A stretch of DNA of 64,000 nt from the IMG/VR virus record IMGVR_UViG_3300009128_001633, positions 1 through 64,000 of that record; one strand, 5' to 3'. The translations under genes were made by a program, and so were the position numbers. Numbering within the stretch: position 1 is the first letter of the stretch; each line of letters opens with the position of its first letter. The notes beneath the pieces are model-generated. The model worked only from the letters and a program-made list of their open reading frames with translations. It ran no database searches and had not been told where the DNA came from. Shown here piece by piece: positions 32,175-41,676 of this stretch. The DNA is from a virus.

Positions 32175-32700
32175 TTCCGCTACTCCTTCTTTCTCTAACA
32201 CTAACAATACTAAAAACAGCTGGTTTTGAGATATGTACTAATTTAGCTAATTGTCCATAAGAAAAACCCATTTTCTTTCTCAGAATATATATCTCATCTT
32301 TTTGTTTTTTATTTAATTTCCATGTTGCTTTATTACTAACACGAAATCTATTTTTAGAATAAAAATAATTTTTTGTACTCTTCACTGGACCAACACTTTT
32401 TTCTTTAACTCTGCTGAGTAAATGTTTTATCCGATCATATATTTCCCTTATTTCTCTAAGTGCTTTATTATAAGAAGGATCGTTAACACCTAAACTGTTA
32501 TGTATTTTCATAACCTTTTTTCTATACAACCAATCTGCCCAACTTAATTGTTCGCCAATACATAACTTGTCATCTATATTAACAACTTCTTCTTCAAGAG
32601 CACCTAATGCGACAAAACACTTTTTCTTATTTAATGACTTTCTAACAACACTATATTTAACTTTCTTAGAAGGAAGTAGAGTATCCATATTATATACCAT
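32131..32700 (-). CDS. Helix-turn-helix protein in the sugar island
   Basis: A 189-residue basic protein. A helical middle part is followed by a C-terminal helix-turn-helix (MGFSYGQLAKLVHISKPAVF, about residues 145-164), similar to the domain of the small protein at 23504-23740. It also resembles endonuclease-associated DNA-binding modules seen in phages; no nuclease motif is evident. It could be a regulator or part of a selfish element that entered the island. The end overlaps the acyltransferase gene. Confidence 0.6.
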   Translation of the reverse strand: MVYNMDTLLPSKKVKYSVVRKSLNKKKCFVALGALEEEVVNIDDKLCIGEQLSWADWLYRKKVMKIHNSLGVNDPSYNKALREIREIYDRIKHLLSRVKEKSVGPVKSTKNYFYSKNRFRVSNKATWKLNKKQKDEIYILRKKMGFSYGQLAKLVHISKPAVFSIVSVRERRSSGSVSSENTRKIQTSN

Positions 32701-33595
32701 ATACAGATTTTAATTTATCACCAATAGCTTTATAACTATGGTGATTTTCAACCCATAATCTAGTGTTTTTCTTGCATGAAAGTAGCTCCGAATTATTGAA
32801 TTTAAGAAATTCTTTTAAGACACTTCTTAGTTCATTAATGTTATTAGCCACAATCAACTCAGGATTATTATTGTATTCTCTAACATATCTATTGTAACTA
32901 TTAAAATTAGTTATTACTAATTTTCCAAGAGCAGCAGCTTCTAACGCAGACACACCCCATTCACCTAATCTCATCTGCTCTATATAAATATCACATTCAT
33001 TAACTCTTTCCATTTGCTCCTTCCAAGTAACTCTTTCTATAGAAAACCTGTATATGAATCTGCTTGCAACATCTCTATTGTGCTTTAATTCACTTATTGC
33101 TTTATTAACTATATTTGAACCTTTCGTATCAGCAGAAGATGGATAATGACCTACAATTATTTTTTCACCTTCATTGAAGGAATAATCAGGCTTAATAGCT
33201 TCAATGTCTACAGCAGGAAGAACCCACTTCTCATTCTTGGCTCCCCTACCTAACAGATCACCAGTTTGTATTAATGTTCTTTCTACAATGGGATTAAATA
33301 CAGCATTTACTTTAGCAGGATTATCTCTATAGTGACCACCACCATGAAAAACAAACACTCTTTTTTTAGATAAATCAATACCGGTATCTATATAACTACT
33401 ATGCATAAATTGTATAATGTCTGCTTCCTCAGCATAGTGTCTAACGTTTTCTAATGCAAAAGCTTTGTTTGGGTATTTATAGTAGTTAGGAGATTTACCC
33501 AACATTACAGCATCAACGCCAACTTTCTGTAGACACATGGAAAATGTGTACCCCAAATTAGCCCAATCATTTTTTGCAAGTAACAAAACTCTCAT
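32690..33595 (-). CDS. GT-B glycosyltransferase
   Basis: A 301-residue glycosyltransferase. The N-terminal domain starts MRVLLLAKNDWANLGYTF, and the C-terminal domain contains IIVGHYPSSADTKGS (donor domain start), CDIYIEQMRLGEWGVSALEA and ALGKLVITN, with the conserved Glu in SALEAAALG. The start is ATG 33595, where AGGTGG lies 5 nt upstream; ATG 33604 has no spacing. Its start overlaps the CgeB-like gene. Confidence 0.75.
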   Translation of the reverse strand: MRVLLLAKNDWANLGYTFSMCLQKVGVDAVMLGKSPNYYKYPNKAFALENVRHYAEEADIIQFMHSSYIDTGIDLSKKRVFVFHGGGHYRDNPAKVNAVFNPIVERTLIQTGDLLGRGAKNEKWVLPAVDIEAIKPDYSFNEGEKIIVGHYPSSADTKGSNIVNKAISELKHNRDVASRFIYRFSIERVTWKEQMERVNECDIYIEQMRLGEWGVSALEAAALGKLVITNFNSYNRYVREYNNNPELIVANNINELRSVLKEFLKFNNSELLSCKKNTRLWVENHHSYKAIGDKLKSVYGI

Positions 33596-34515
33596 TTCAT
33601 CCACCTCTCACAAACAAGATCTGTGAATTTATCAACCATGACCTTATTATTATAATGTTTTCTAACAAATTCCATACCATTATTGGCAATCCACTCACGT
33701 TCGTGTTCTTGCTCTAAATAATATAGTATTTTTTTTCTCAAATCATTAAGACCATTATAGATAACTAAATGTTTTCCATCAATGTAACCAAATTCTTTAA
33801 GATCCTCTGGTTTATCAGCTAATAAGAAAGATCCACAAGCCATCACTTCAGTATATTTTCTACTTAGTGATCCAAAAATATTATTACTTGTGACAACTAT
33901 CCTTGAATAATTAATATCATCAACATATTGACTAACTGTTGTTTTATTACGTTTATAAGATACATTCATGGTTGATAACATATCCAACAACTTAGCTCTT
34001 AATGGATACACATCATCACGAATTGTGTATCTTGCACAAACATCATACTCTTTAAAAAAATTAAGTCTCTTTCTAAACACCTTAGTATTTACAGAAAATG
34101 GCATCAAAAAAGATTCTCTGCAAGCACCACATTCAACAACATATTTTCCCATATATGACACTGGAACAAATGCTAAATCATATTTACTTCTTTCCATATA
34201 TTCTTGATATTGCGGCTGACATCCTCTATAATTACCCTTCGGTGGAAAATAATCAACAAGATAAATAAGTTTAGGTATAGTGACCTTATCCATATCTATT
34301 TCAAATGGCATTCTGAACCCATACTTAAATATAATATCAGGCTTATATTGGCTAACAACATCTGTAATTGGCCTGTTTTCATCATAACCATCTCTAAGTG
34401 GACCCCACCATATAACCTCATGATATTTTGCAAACTCACTTACAAAATAGTGATGACCAAGCAAATTCTGTTTCCCAACCTTCAACATATCTCTTACAAT
34501 TAACAATATTCTCAT
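33592..34515 (-). CDS. CgeB-like glycosyltransferase (paralogue 2)
   Basis: A 307-residue paralogue of the enzyme at 28801-29748. It shares VVTSNNIFGSLSRKYTEVMA, ACGSFLLADKPEDLKEFGY, DGKHLVIYNG and the C-terminal EWIANNGMEFVRKHY. N-terminal RILLIVRDMLKVGKQNLLGH forms the GT-B acceptor domain. The two paralogues probably use related donors with different acceptors. It overlaps both neighbours by 4 nt. Confidence 0.75.
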   Translation of the reverse strand: MRILLIVRDMLKVGKQNLLGHHYFVSEFAKYHEVIWWGPLRDGYDENRPITDVVSQYKPDIIFKYGFRMPFEIDMDKVTIPKLIYLVDYFPPKGNYRGCQPQYQEYMERSKYDLAFVPVSYMGKYVVECGACRESFLMPFSVNTKVFRKRLNFFKEYDVCARYTIRDDVYPLRAKLLDMLSTMNVSYKRNKTTVSQYVDDINYSRIVVTSNNIFGSLSRKYTEVMACGSFLLADKPEDLKEFGYIDGKHLVIYNGLNDLRKKILYYLEQEHEREWIANNGMEFVRKHYNNKVMVDKFTDLVCERWMK

Positions 34516-35099
34516 TTTTTTATAAATAACCTTGTGCGTAGTTTTAATCTTCTAAAAACACTATTAAATTCATGTGCATAGAATCCAAACAATATTTTTC
34601 TCACTTCATCAGCATAATTATTAAACACTTCAGTTTCCCAATCATGAACACCGAGCATATCCCCAGATTTTAAATATTCAGCATACATAATTATTTCTTT
34701 ACCTTTATCACCATTATCACAATATAAAAATTTTCTACGAGGATTTGAAAGTAAAGAAACTAATAATTCATTTTTTTTATTCAAAATATTATCAACTATA
34801 AAAACTACATTACTATTAAACCCTTTTTCAACTAATTCAGTAATATCTTCGCTTGTAACTAACCCTCTGATTTTTTTACTTTCATATATAGAATTATTAT
34901 CAAAAGAATATAGTAGAATGTTTTCATTACATTCATGCAATAATAAAGTAAACCCTCCAGTTCCTGTTCCCAATTCTATAATGATTTCAGGATCACGAAG
35001 TCTCACAGCATTTCTGATATATTGTTCAACTTCTTTTTCATGACACATTAACGCTTTCAACTCTGGAAAATATCTACTTTTATAAAAGTTTCTAATCAT
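34512..35099 (-). CDS. Methyltransferase-fold protein
   Basis: A 195-residue Rossmann-fold protein with EIIIELGTGTGGFTLLLHE (about residues 39-57), typical of SAM-binding motif I, and FLYCDNGDKGKEIIMYAEYL, resembling the cephalosporin-hydroxylase/macrocin-O-methyltransferase-like group, where an Asp binds metal. GDMLGVHDWETE further supports that group. The substrate is probably a sugar of the island. It overlaps its neighbours by 4 nt. Confidence 0.7.
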   Translation of the reverse strand: MIRNFYKSRYFPELKALMCHEKEVEQYIRNAVRLRDPEIIIELGTGTGGFTLLLHECNENILLYSFDNNSIYESKKIRGLVTSEDITELVEKGFNSNVVFIVDNILNKKNELLVSLLSNPRRKFLYCDNGDKGKEIIMYAEYLKSGDMLGVHDWETEVFNNYADEVRKILFGFYAHEFNSVFRRLKLRTRLFIKK

Positions 35100-35611
35100 T
35101 TTTTCACCATAGATTTAGCTGGAATACCAATAACTATATCACCTTCCTCAACGTTTTTTATCACAAGTGACATTGCTCCAACAACAGCATTCTCATCAAC
35201 AACAACTCCTGGCATTATAGTTGACCCTGCACCAATATACGCACCATCGCATATGATAGGAGGTAATTGAACACCTTTTACTTTACCTCTTAAAGTCATA
35301 ACCATTGGACCAATAAAGACATCATTTCCTACAACAGTGCCGTCGGCTATGGATGCCGACGGCTTCCATTGTATGCGATTACCAAAAGAAGAATCAGTAC
35401 CGGTTTTACAATAATGATCAATGAAAACATTATTACCTATTTTTGTTCCTTCCTTTAATAAAACCCAATTTTCTAATGTTACATCATCACCCACAATAAC
35501 ATTTTTTTCTATAACACACCAGCATCCAATCTTAAAATTACTTCCATGCTTAAAAGTAGGATGTACCGCATTGTTACCATAGCCCTCAACTTCTTTCCAA
35601 TTTTCTAACAT
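35096..35611 (-). CDS. Hexapeptide-repeat acyltransferase
   Basis: A 171-residue left-handed beta-helix protein (IGCWCVIEKNVIVG, LENWVLLKEGTK, IGNNVFIDHYCK, VGNDVFIGPMVM, IGAGSTIMPGVVV). The end is VGAMSLVIKNVEEGDIVIGI. A short loop replaces part of the extension seen in paralogues. It likely transfers an acetyl group to an amino sugar, possibly after deacetylation by the PIG-L protein encoded next to it. Confidence 0.85.
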   Translation of the reverse strand: MLENWKEVEGYGNNAVHPTFKHGSNFKIGCWCVIEKNVIVGDDVTLENWVLLKEGTKIGNNVFIDHYCKTGTDSSFGNRIQWKPSASIADGTVVGNDVFIGPMVMTLRGKVKGVQLPPIICDGAYIGAGSTIMPGVVVDENAVVGAMSLVIKNVEEGDIVIGIPAKSMVKK

Positions 35612-36204
35612 AACGCCCTCCTATATATTAACTTTCTTACAATAAATGCTTCTGCATATGCTTTTTCTGCATCTGTAATCAATGATGCCCAATATGCTTC
35701 TTTTTTCTTTATTATATTGATTTTTATAGTCTTCCTTTCAATTTGAGATTTAAAATGTTTAACAAGTTTTAGTTTTAAATCAAAATCTATTAAACTAAAC
35801 ACATTCGGATGAAAATCATATGCACTACCACTATCATATATGTATGTTGTTATATATTTTTTTCTACCAACCGACATGCCTATCCTAGAAGCTCTTATGT
35901 GATGTTGATGAGTATCCTTTTTAAATGGGACAAAGATAATATCAGGATGAAGATCATCTAATTCCTTTATAACGGAATGATCTTCATCCATACTACAGAA
36001 TGTAATGATATTAAACCTAGAAAATACATTAGCTTCTAACTGTTCTAAATATCTCTTCTTAGGATCTCCGGCCAAATCATCATCACTATTAGTTATACCA
36101 ACAACAACTTTATCACCTCTCATTACATGCATATATAATGTTCCACCACAACTCATCTCAGCATCATCGTAATGTGCTCCGACTGCCAATATGGTTTTAC
36201 TCAT
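35605..36204 (-). CDS. PIG-L/LmbE-family deacetylase
   Basis: A 199-residue Zn-dependent N-deacetylase. The metal-binding motif is VGAHYDDAEMSCGGTL, with Asp-Asp in the A-H-x-D-D arrangement; a later HQHHIRASRIG segment supplies the third ligand. Family members remove acetyl groups from GlcNAc derivatives. The start is ATG 36204, with GGAGGG and 3 nt spacing. It pairs functionally with the acyltransferases: deacetylation followed by new acylation. Confidence 0.85.
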   Translation of the reverse strand: MSKTILAVGAHYDDAEMSCGGTLYMHVMRGDKVVVGITNSDDDLAGDPKKRYLEQLEANVFSRFNIITFCSMDEDHSVIKELDDLHPDIIFVPFKKDTHQHHIRASRIGMSVGRKKYITTYIYDSGSAYDFHPNVFSLIDFDLKLKLVKHFKSQIERKTIKINIIKKKEAYWASLITDAEKAYAEAFIVRKLIYRRALC

Positions 36205-36395
36205 ACACCCTCCTTCATCCAATCTTTTATTTTTTTATAATCATTTTTAGTCCACTTTTCTTCTTTAGGATACACACAATATTTCGTACAATCAGGATGC
36301 ATATCTCTAATGTTCTTCTTGTCTTGCTCGGTCAAAATAACCATCACCGGCTCTTTCTCTCTATCATAAACTTTATTACCAACTTTTACTTTCAT
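36201..36395 (-). CDS. Small conserved phage protein
   Basis: A 64-residue protein, VKVGNKVYDREKEPVMVILT, then EQDKKNIRDMHPDCTKYCVY. This resembles a small conserved protein common in phages, with a Cys-x3-Cys pair that might bind metal. Its function is unknown. It overlaps both neighbours by 1-4 nt in the island operon. Confidence 0.65.
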   Translation of the reverse strand: MKVKVGNKVYDREKEPVMVILTEQDKKNIRDMHPDCTKYCVYPKEEKWTKNDYKKIKDWMKEGV

Positions 36396-37138
36396 TAGAA
36401 GTTATACCCCCCCTCATATGGTTTTTGATATTTTGCTGGTCTACCAAAATAAATCCCAGGTTTTTCTATATTTTTCATGACTAATGAACCCATTCCGATA
36501 ATGACATTATCACAAATACTTACACCGTTTTTTATCGCAGTAGTTGCACCTATCCAACAATTCTTACCAATTGTAACAGAACCACATATATGAACTGCTC
36601 CTGCTATAACTGTATTCTTACCTATGTAGCAATTGTGACCAACATTTGATTGAACAGCAATTTTGACACCATTTTTTATTATCGTTGAATCCATAGCTGC
36701 TCTATGCACTATTGCATGAGCTCCTATTTCAACATTATTACCAATGACAACATTTCCAACATGTATGAATTGTACTTTGCTTCCATCTGGACAATTAGCA
36801 AATTTGAATCCCTCAACACCAAGAACTGCTTTTGGATGTATTCTACAATTATTACCTATAAAAACAGATTGTATATCGAGTTTCATTCTACTTTTATTTA
36901 TTTCATTATGTGTTACAGTAAACTCATAATCAGGATCATCAACAAAACAAATGTTAAGACTTTTATCTAAATTCAAACAGTTTCTCATATTTTTTGGAGC
37001 ATATATAATAACATCAAACTCTTTACACTTATCTAATAGGTGTAGATAACTAAGATCTCTTATGAATGTCATACAGCCATCTCTTGGTTTTAATAATGAA
37101 CATGTATCAGTGTATTCTTTTTCAACTTTATACATCAT
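36395..37138 (-). CDS. LpxD-like left-handed beta-helix acyltransferase
   Basis: A 247-residue protein. N-terminal residues 1-70 form an LpxD-like alpha/beta region, then IHPKAVLGVEGFKFANCPDG leads into hexapeptide repeats (VIGNNVEIGAHAIVHRAAMD, IGKNTVIAGAVHI, IGKNCWIGATTAI, IGMGSLVMKNIEKPG). The His in GAHAIVHRAA resembles the catalytic His of LpxD. It is somewhat shorter than LpxD (about 340). The start ATG 37138 has GGGAGGG upstream; another ATG lies at 37150. Confidence 0.8.
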   Translation of the reverse strand: MMYKVEKEYTDTCSLLKPRDGCMTFIRDLSYLHLLDKCKEFDVIIYAPKNMRNCLNLDKSLNICFVDDPDYEFTVTHNEINKSRMKLDIQSVFIGNNCRIHPKAVLGVEGFKFANCPDGSKVQFIHVGNVVIGNNVEIGAHAIVHRAAMDSTIIKNGVKIAVQSNVGHNCYIGKNTVIAGAVHICGSVTIGKNCWIGATTAIKNGVSICDNVIIGMGSLVMKNIEKPGIYFGRPAKYQKPYEGGYNF

Positions 37139-37890
37139 ACGCCCTCCCATGATAAAAATTGATTTTTACTTGGTTTGTTGTAACCCATTTTCTCTCTCCA
37201 GTATCTACCACGTTTACCATCAACTAATGCATGATCTCCTGGATTGCCATATATGGCATAATCCCATTTCATAACTAACTGACTAAGGATTGGATCTTTT
37301 CTACGAAACTGCTTTTCTGGATTTACATCTCTTCTCATTAGTGGCAAAGCTTCTTTCATAAAAGATGTTCTTATTAAAGAAGGATTTAGAGAGAACGAAT
37401 TTCCTGGGCTTTTAGATATACAAAAACCATCATGAACATCAAAAAACAAACCACTAACTTCAACTATCCTTTTCGTATATGACTTTAGTTTTCTATTACA
37501 AAACCTTATAGAAGCCACACTATTATTTTTTTTCATAATTCGTATTAGACGACTTATATCCACATCCCTAAATATTTGCCAATCATCTTCTAAATGAAAA
37601 AAATAATCAGATTCAACTTGATTCCATGCCCATATAACTGCGTTAGGGAAAGATGGCTTTGGTGATATGTTATATATAACATTTTTTCTGTTAAAAAATT
37701 TGTAACACATCTCAAGAACAACTTGTGGTATATGATTTTCACCAACAACATCTATATTTATAATAAGCCTATAACTACCTTTTTCTTTAAAGACACGTTT
37801 AGTAAATGTTTCAAGTGTTCTTTTGACTATTTTGGGACGTATAACAGAAGTCATAGCTATGTCAATTTTTTTATTCAATTTCATCTCCAT
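37135..37890 (-). CDS. GT-A glycosyltransferase (GT2-like)
   Basis: A 251-residue GT-A fold protein. The N-terminal strand IDIAMTSVIRPKIVKRTLE starts the nucleotide-binding domain. A DxD-like motif appears in YFFHLEDDWQIFRD, where E-D-D-W matches the metal-binding acidic cluster of GT2-type enzymes. Later GNSFSLNPSLIRTSFMKEA is the acceptor-loop region. Alternative starts at TTG 37896 and ATG 37884 exist. It overlaps the LpxD-like and GT-D genes. Confidence 0.7.
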   Translation of the reverse strand: MEMKLNKKIDIAMTSVIRPKIVKRTLETFTKRVFKEKGSYRLIINIDVVGENHIPQVVLEMCYKFFNRKNVIYNISPKPSFPNAVIWAWNQVESDYFFHLEDDWQIFRDVDISRLIRIMKKNNSVASIRFCNRKLKSYTKRIVEVSGLFFDVHDGFCISKSPGNSFSLNPSLIRTSFMKEALPLMRRDVNPEKQFRRKDPILSQLVMKWDYAIYGNPGDHALVDGKRGRYWREKMGYNKPSKNQFLSWEGV

Positions 37891-38668
37891 TTCCAAATTG
37901 GAATGCTAACTCATTATTGTCACTAAAACAGCACATAGTAGACATTCGCTTATCTATCCTTCTAGTAACCCAAGCATCAACAACTTTACCAACATCTATG
38001 GACCTACCACCATTTCTACGTATTTCACCACTATAAATCCGGCCTAATTCACCAGAAGCTAATATCCAAAGATCATAATCATTTGCCTCTTTTCTTATTT
38101 CATCTATAATACTATCATATGAAACATCATAATGATTACCAAAAAATCCAGGAATTAGTTTAACTGTAACAGATCTTGTATGTCTTGATAAAATTCTGTC
38201 AACCCTATAATAATTTGATATACAACATATGGAACGATGTCTAATTGTTTCAATTAGATTATGTCTAGCATTTTCAGCAAATAATAAAATACCCATTTCT
38301 GGACTACAAAACTTTCTGTTAATATTAATTCCTATCTCTGAATAAATTTCCTTCCATTGAGATAACAATTTCCAATTATCAGGTGATGTTTTGCCTCTTT
38401 TTTTATGAGTTTTTTCAATAAAATAGAACTCAGGAGAATCAATATAATCAGCTTCGTTCGCACTATTTATCCAACTTTTTATTAAATTTTTAAAAAAGAA
38501 ATGAGGAATGCCCTCCTGTCTACTGGTGGAATAGTCTGTGGTTCCATCTATAAATCTTTTCATGACCTTTAAACCACCATCATTAAACCTAATCATTGAA
38601 AATGGACTCCTAGAAACAATAGCCACTTGAAGATCACGAACAACCTCAGATACAGTTGACAATTTCAT
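37871..38668 (-). CDS. GT-D-like glycosyltransferase (DUF1792)
   Basis: A 265-residue protein whose N-terminus contains SPFSMIRFNDGGLKVMKRF, close to the S-x-x-R-x-G-D-G-E motif of GT-D (DUF1792) enzymes. The usual Glu after DG is Gly here, which is unusual. The second half contains CCISNYYRVDRIL and YDLWILASGELGRIYSGEI, as in that family (third domain with G-x-x-G). It would transfer a hexose, probably in the same glycan pathway. Confidence 0.6.
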   Translation of the reverse strand: MKLSTVSEVVRDLQVAIVSRSPFSMIRFNDGGLKVMKRFIDGTTDYSTSRQEGIPHFFFKNLIKSWINSANEADYIDSPEFYFIEKTHKKRGKTSPDNWKLLSQWKEIYSEIGININRKFCSPEMGILLFAENARHNLIETIRHRSICCISNYYRVDRILSRHTRSVTVKLIPGFFGNHYDVSYDSIIDEIRKEANDYDLWILASGELGRIYSGEIRRNGGRSIDVGKVVDAWVTRRIDKRMSTMCCFSDNNELAFQFGNGDEIE

Positions 38669-38677
38669 TTTAAACTC

Positions 38678-39724
38678 CTAAAGCACAGATTCAAATATGG
38701 TTTGCATTTTTATAGCATTGTCTTTAACACTACCAATTTTTTCATGCAGTAATTGTTTTAAATTAGATTTATGATTATTGGCCAAATCCAAATTTTCAGC
38801 GTACATAAATATTGAATGAATCGCATCAGGAATGCTTATATAATTAAGTGATGTGAAATTGTTTATAGCATAATCACTTACACCTGACTTAGTGCAATCT
38901 CTAACAACTAAATTACAATTGCATAATCCAGCTTCCATTGGTGGTATATGTAGTCCTTCAAGTATGGTTGTTGAAAGCCATATATCACACAAAGACATAA
39001 TTTCGATTTTCTTCTCAAATGTAGGTCTTAAGAAAAACTTAAACGGAATATAAGATAAACCATCAACAACTTGAGGCATGAGTGTTTTATCTCCAAATAA
39101 AATTAACTCATGTAATAAACCAATTGTTTGAAGATGATAAGCCATTTGCAATATATCCATAAACTTTTTTGTATGTTTGTCCATATAATACAAAGCACCA
39201 ATGGTAACTTTTCCCGTAGGACTTTCAGTCATACCATGCTTTAGACAAGAAAATATTTCATCTATAGGTAATCCCGGATATTGAATTTTAGAATCAACAA
39301 GACAAACATCATTAAGCATTCTTTTTAACCACTCTGAATTAACAAGAAGATTTAATCCTGATTTATATTTTTTAAAAAGTTGCTCCTCTGGATTAGCCCA
39401 CGTTTCATGTCCCCTTATCCAATAAAACTTATTTTTCATTGATAAATGTGGATAACTAACCGTACTTTCCACTGTATTACATCCAGTGGCTACAATTATA
39501 TCATATTTCGGCCATCTACTAACATCTCTATCTATACCTGTGACAAAATGTTTCAAACGTGCAGGTATTTCAAACCAAGTAAATCTATCTGGACTATCTA
39601 ATAAAATTTTAACACTATGGCTTAATTCATCCAAAGCCATAGCCATTCTTGCTATTGATTGACTACCTCCATTATTGGCAAGCCCACATGAAACCAAATT
39701 GAATGCTATATTAATTCCTGGCAT
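38678..39724 (-). CDS. GT-B glycosyltransferase
   Basis: A 348-residue glycosyltransferase. The N-terminus INIAFNLVSCGLANNGGSQS contains the loop between strand and helix that binds donor or acceptor in GT-B folds. The C-terminal domain has KVTIGALYYMDKHTKKFMD, DIWLSTTILEGLHIPPMEA and the following helix with the conserved Glu. The start ATG 39724 has GGAGGT 7 nt upstream; ATG 39742 does not. A degraded copy of its N-terminus lies just upstream (39776-39823). Confidence 0.75.
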   Translation of the reverse strand: MPGINIAFNLVSCGLANNGGSQSIARMAMALDELSHSVKILLDSPDRFTWFEIPARLKHFVTGIDRDVSRWPKYDIIVATGCNTVESTVSYPHLSMKNKFYWIRGHETWANPEEQLFKKYKSGLNLLVNSEWLKRMLNDVCLVDSKIQYPGLPIDEIFSCLKHGMTESPTGKVTIGALYYMDKHTKKFMDILQMAYHLQTIGLLHELILFGDKTLMPQVVDGLSYIPFKFFLRPTFEKKIEIMSLCDIWLSTTILEGLHIPPMEAGLCNCNLVVRDCTKSGVSDYAINNFTSLNYISIPDAIHSIFMYAENLDLANNHKSNLKQLLHEKIGSVKDNAIKMQTIFESVL

Positions 39725-39775
39725 AAAATTACACCTCCGCAAAATTACTAAAACACTGGCCTTCTCATATTGTGA

Positions 39776-39823
39776 TTAACAATTTCTCAATCCACAATTA
39801 ACAAGGTTAAAAGTTACATCCAT
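39776..39823 (-). pseudogene. Remnant resembling the start of the neighbouring glycosyltransferase
   Basis: A 15-codon ORF (ATG 39823 to TAA) reads MDVTFNLVNCGLRNC. It resembles NIAFNLVSCGLANN at the start of the glycosyltransferase at 38678-39724, located 52 nt away. It may be a leftover of a tandem duplication; the match is short. Confidence 0.35.
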
Positions 39824-41676
39824 ATTCTACCCTCCTTTACTTGCTCTGCAAATTTCAAAACTTCCTCTACACACTTTTCTTTGTTAATTATATAGCCTAT
39901 ATCACTTTTTAAGCCTTCGAAAAATCCAGCAAATGTTTTAGCCCAATTTTCCTCAATCATGTGTCTCTTCTTTTCATGACCAACAATGAAAGAAGGTATG
40001 CCGCATAATAAAGAAATTTTAGATAATCCAGACTGAGGACCAAATGTGAACATTGCTTTATTGAGATTACAAAAAGCAACCAATATATCTAAGGTTTCAT
40101 TATCATTAAAGTAAACAAGATCACGATGCACTATCTCATCTTTTAGTTCATATGCACCGCTCTTAGAGCCAATTGATATTAATAAATGATTAGGAAACTT
40201 ATTACGCAATTCATGGCAAAGATCTACATAAAACCTATATGATAAATTCCTGTCACCATGTATTCCTTCTCTTCTTCTGGGAAAAATTAATATGCTATTA
40301 TCTTTGCCACACAATTTTCTAACATAATCTCTAGCTTTTTTACTTGAAATATACGGCGTATAAAACTTATTGGAAACATATTTCACTTTATCAAAACTAT
40401 TAAAAATATCGCATTGTGGATAAATCTTACTTAATATTGAAGACATTTTTTTACCAACAAAACGATTATTTATATTATGAGGATCTATCATGAAATGTTG
40501 TTCTGCTGACATATTTTTTGTCATTTCTTTAATTTTATCTGGCAATTCAAGTAAATCATCACAACAATCTCTATAAAATACAAATTTAGCTTTTGAAGTT
40601 ATGACTATTAATCTTCTCCACGGATGTTTTTCTCTAAACTTTTTAACAAAAGCAACTAAATATTGAGTCCAACCAACTTCACCAACATCACAAAACAGTA
40701 ATGGGTCATCATTGTAAAATCTACTTATGGGATGCGATGCTCGATCTTCCCTTACAACCTTTTCATCAAAAATAATAGGCTTATCTATATTACCAAACCT
40801 AATTATTTCATCTATACATTTTTTATGATTATTTAATCTGTATTTACCATTTACTCTCTTAACAACATGAAATCCAACTCTTGTATTCATCCAATTATCA
40901 TCGATCATATGTCTTTTCTTTTCATGCCCCATTATGAATGTTGGTACACCGCACATTAAAGAAATTTTTGGTAACGAAGATTGGGAACCAACAGCAAAAT
41001 CAACTTTTTGATACACACATGCTGCTATCATTAAATCCAAACTTTGTAGATCAGACCAAGTTGTTAGATCTACAAAATTGTCGTACTTAATATTAGAATC
41101 GATATGATGGGATCCAACCACTGAACCCATGGCTGATACTGTATGCATGGGATAGTCGTTGCATAGTCTATTACACAAATTTATATAAAATTTTTCTGTC
41201 AAATTTCTATTGCCAAACTTACCTTTTCTTTTTCTTGGAAAAACTAATATTAATGGTTTATCACTAAAAAGATTTTTGCATGTTTTCATTGCTTTTTGAG
41301 ATGAATTGAACCTATACGGCATTCTTTTATTAAAAAAAGCACCATATTCATTAACAACTTCATAACTATCACGGAAATGTTTGTTTATATATTTAAAAAG
41401 TATGTCATTCGTTATGCATTTTTTCTTTTTATGTGAATATAAATGCGTACCGTCTTGATCAAGACTACTATCGTTTATATTATCAAATATTTTATCAGGA
41501 ATTGGTATCCTTTCAATTTTTATGCCGTTATACAGTACAAAACGCTCTGGAAATGTACAAACTGCTATCTTGCGGTTGTCATTTATGAGAAGCCAGTTCA
41601 TATGAGCAGTTAACGGCAAGCTCCAACCTAATTCACCAACATCATAAAATAATAATGGTTTCTTTTCATTTCCCAT
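39814..41676 (-). CDS. Two-copy glycosyltransferase-like protein with internal duplication
   Basis: A 620-residue protein formed by two homologous halves of about 310 residues. Matching segments include LLFYDVGELGW and LLFCDVGEVGW, ILVFPRKRKGKFGNRNLTEK and ILIFPRRREGIHGDRNLSYR, and ISLMCGVPTFIMGHEKKRHM and ISLLCGIPSFIVGHEKKRHM. The fold resembles GT9/GT-B (heptosyltransferase-like) with a sugar-nucleotide pocket near the KKRHM region. The start is ATG 41676, with GGGGGAAG upstream. It overlaps the GT9-GT8 fusion gene. Confidence 0.65.
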   Translation of the reverse strand: MGNEKKPLLFYDVGELGWSLPLTAHMNWLLINDNRKIAVCTFPERFVLYNGIKIERIPIPDKIFDNINDSSLDQDGTHLYSHKKKKCITNDILFKYINKHFRDSYEVVNEYGAFFNKRMPYRFNSSQKAMKTCKNLFSDKPLILVFPRKRKGKFGNRNLTEKFYINLCNRLCNDYPMHTVSAMGSVVGSHHIDSNIKYDNFVDLTTWSDLQSLDLMIAACVYQKVDFAVGSQSSLPKISLMCGVPTFIMGHEKKRHMIDDNWMNTRVGFHVVKRVNGKYRLNNHKKCIDEIIRFGNIDKPIIFDEKVVREDRASHPISRFYNDDPLLFCDVGEVGWTQYLVAFVKKFREKHPWRRLIVITSKAKFVFYRDCCDDLLELPDKIKEMTKNMSAEQHFMIDPHNINNRFVGKKMSSILSKIYPQCDIFNSFDKVKYVSNKFYTPYISSKKARDYVRKLCGKDNSILIFPRRREGIHGDRNLSYRFYVDLCHELRNKFPNHLLISIGSKSGAYELKDEIVHRDLVYFNDNETLDILVAFCNLNKAMFTFGPQSGLSKISLLCGIPSFIVGHEKKRHMIEENWAKTFAGFFEGLKSDIGYIINKEKCVEEVLKFAEQVKEGRIWM

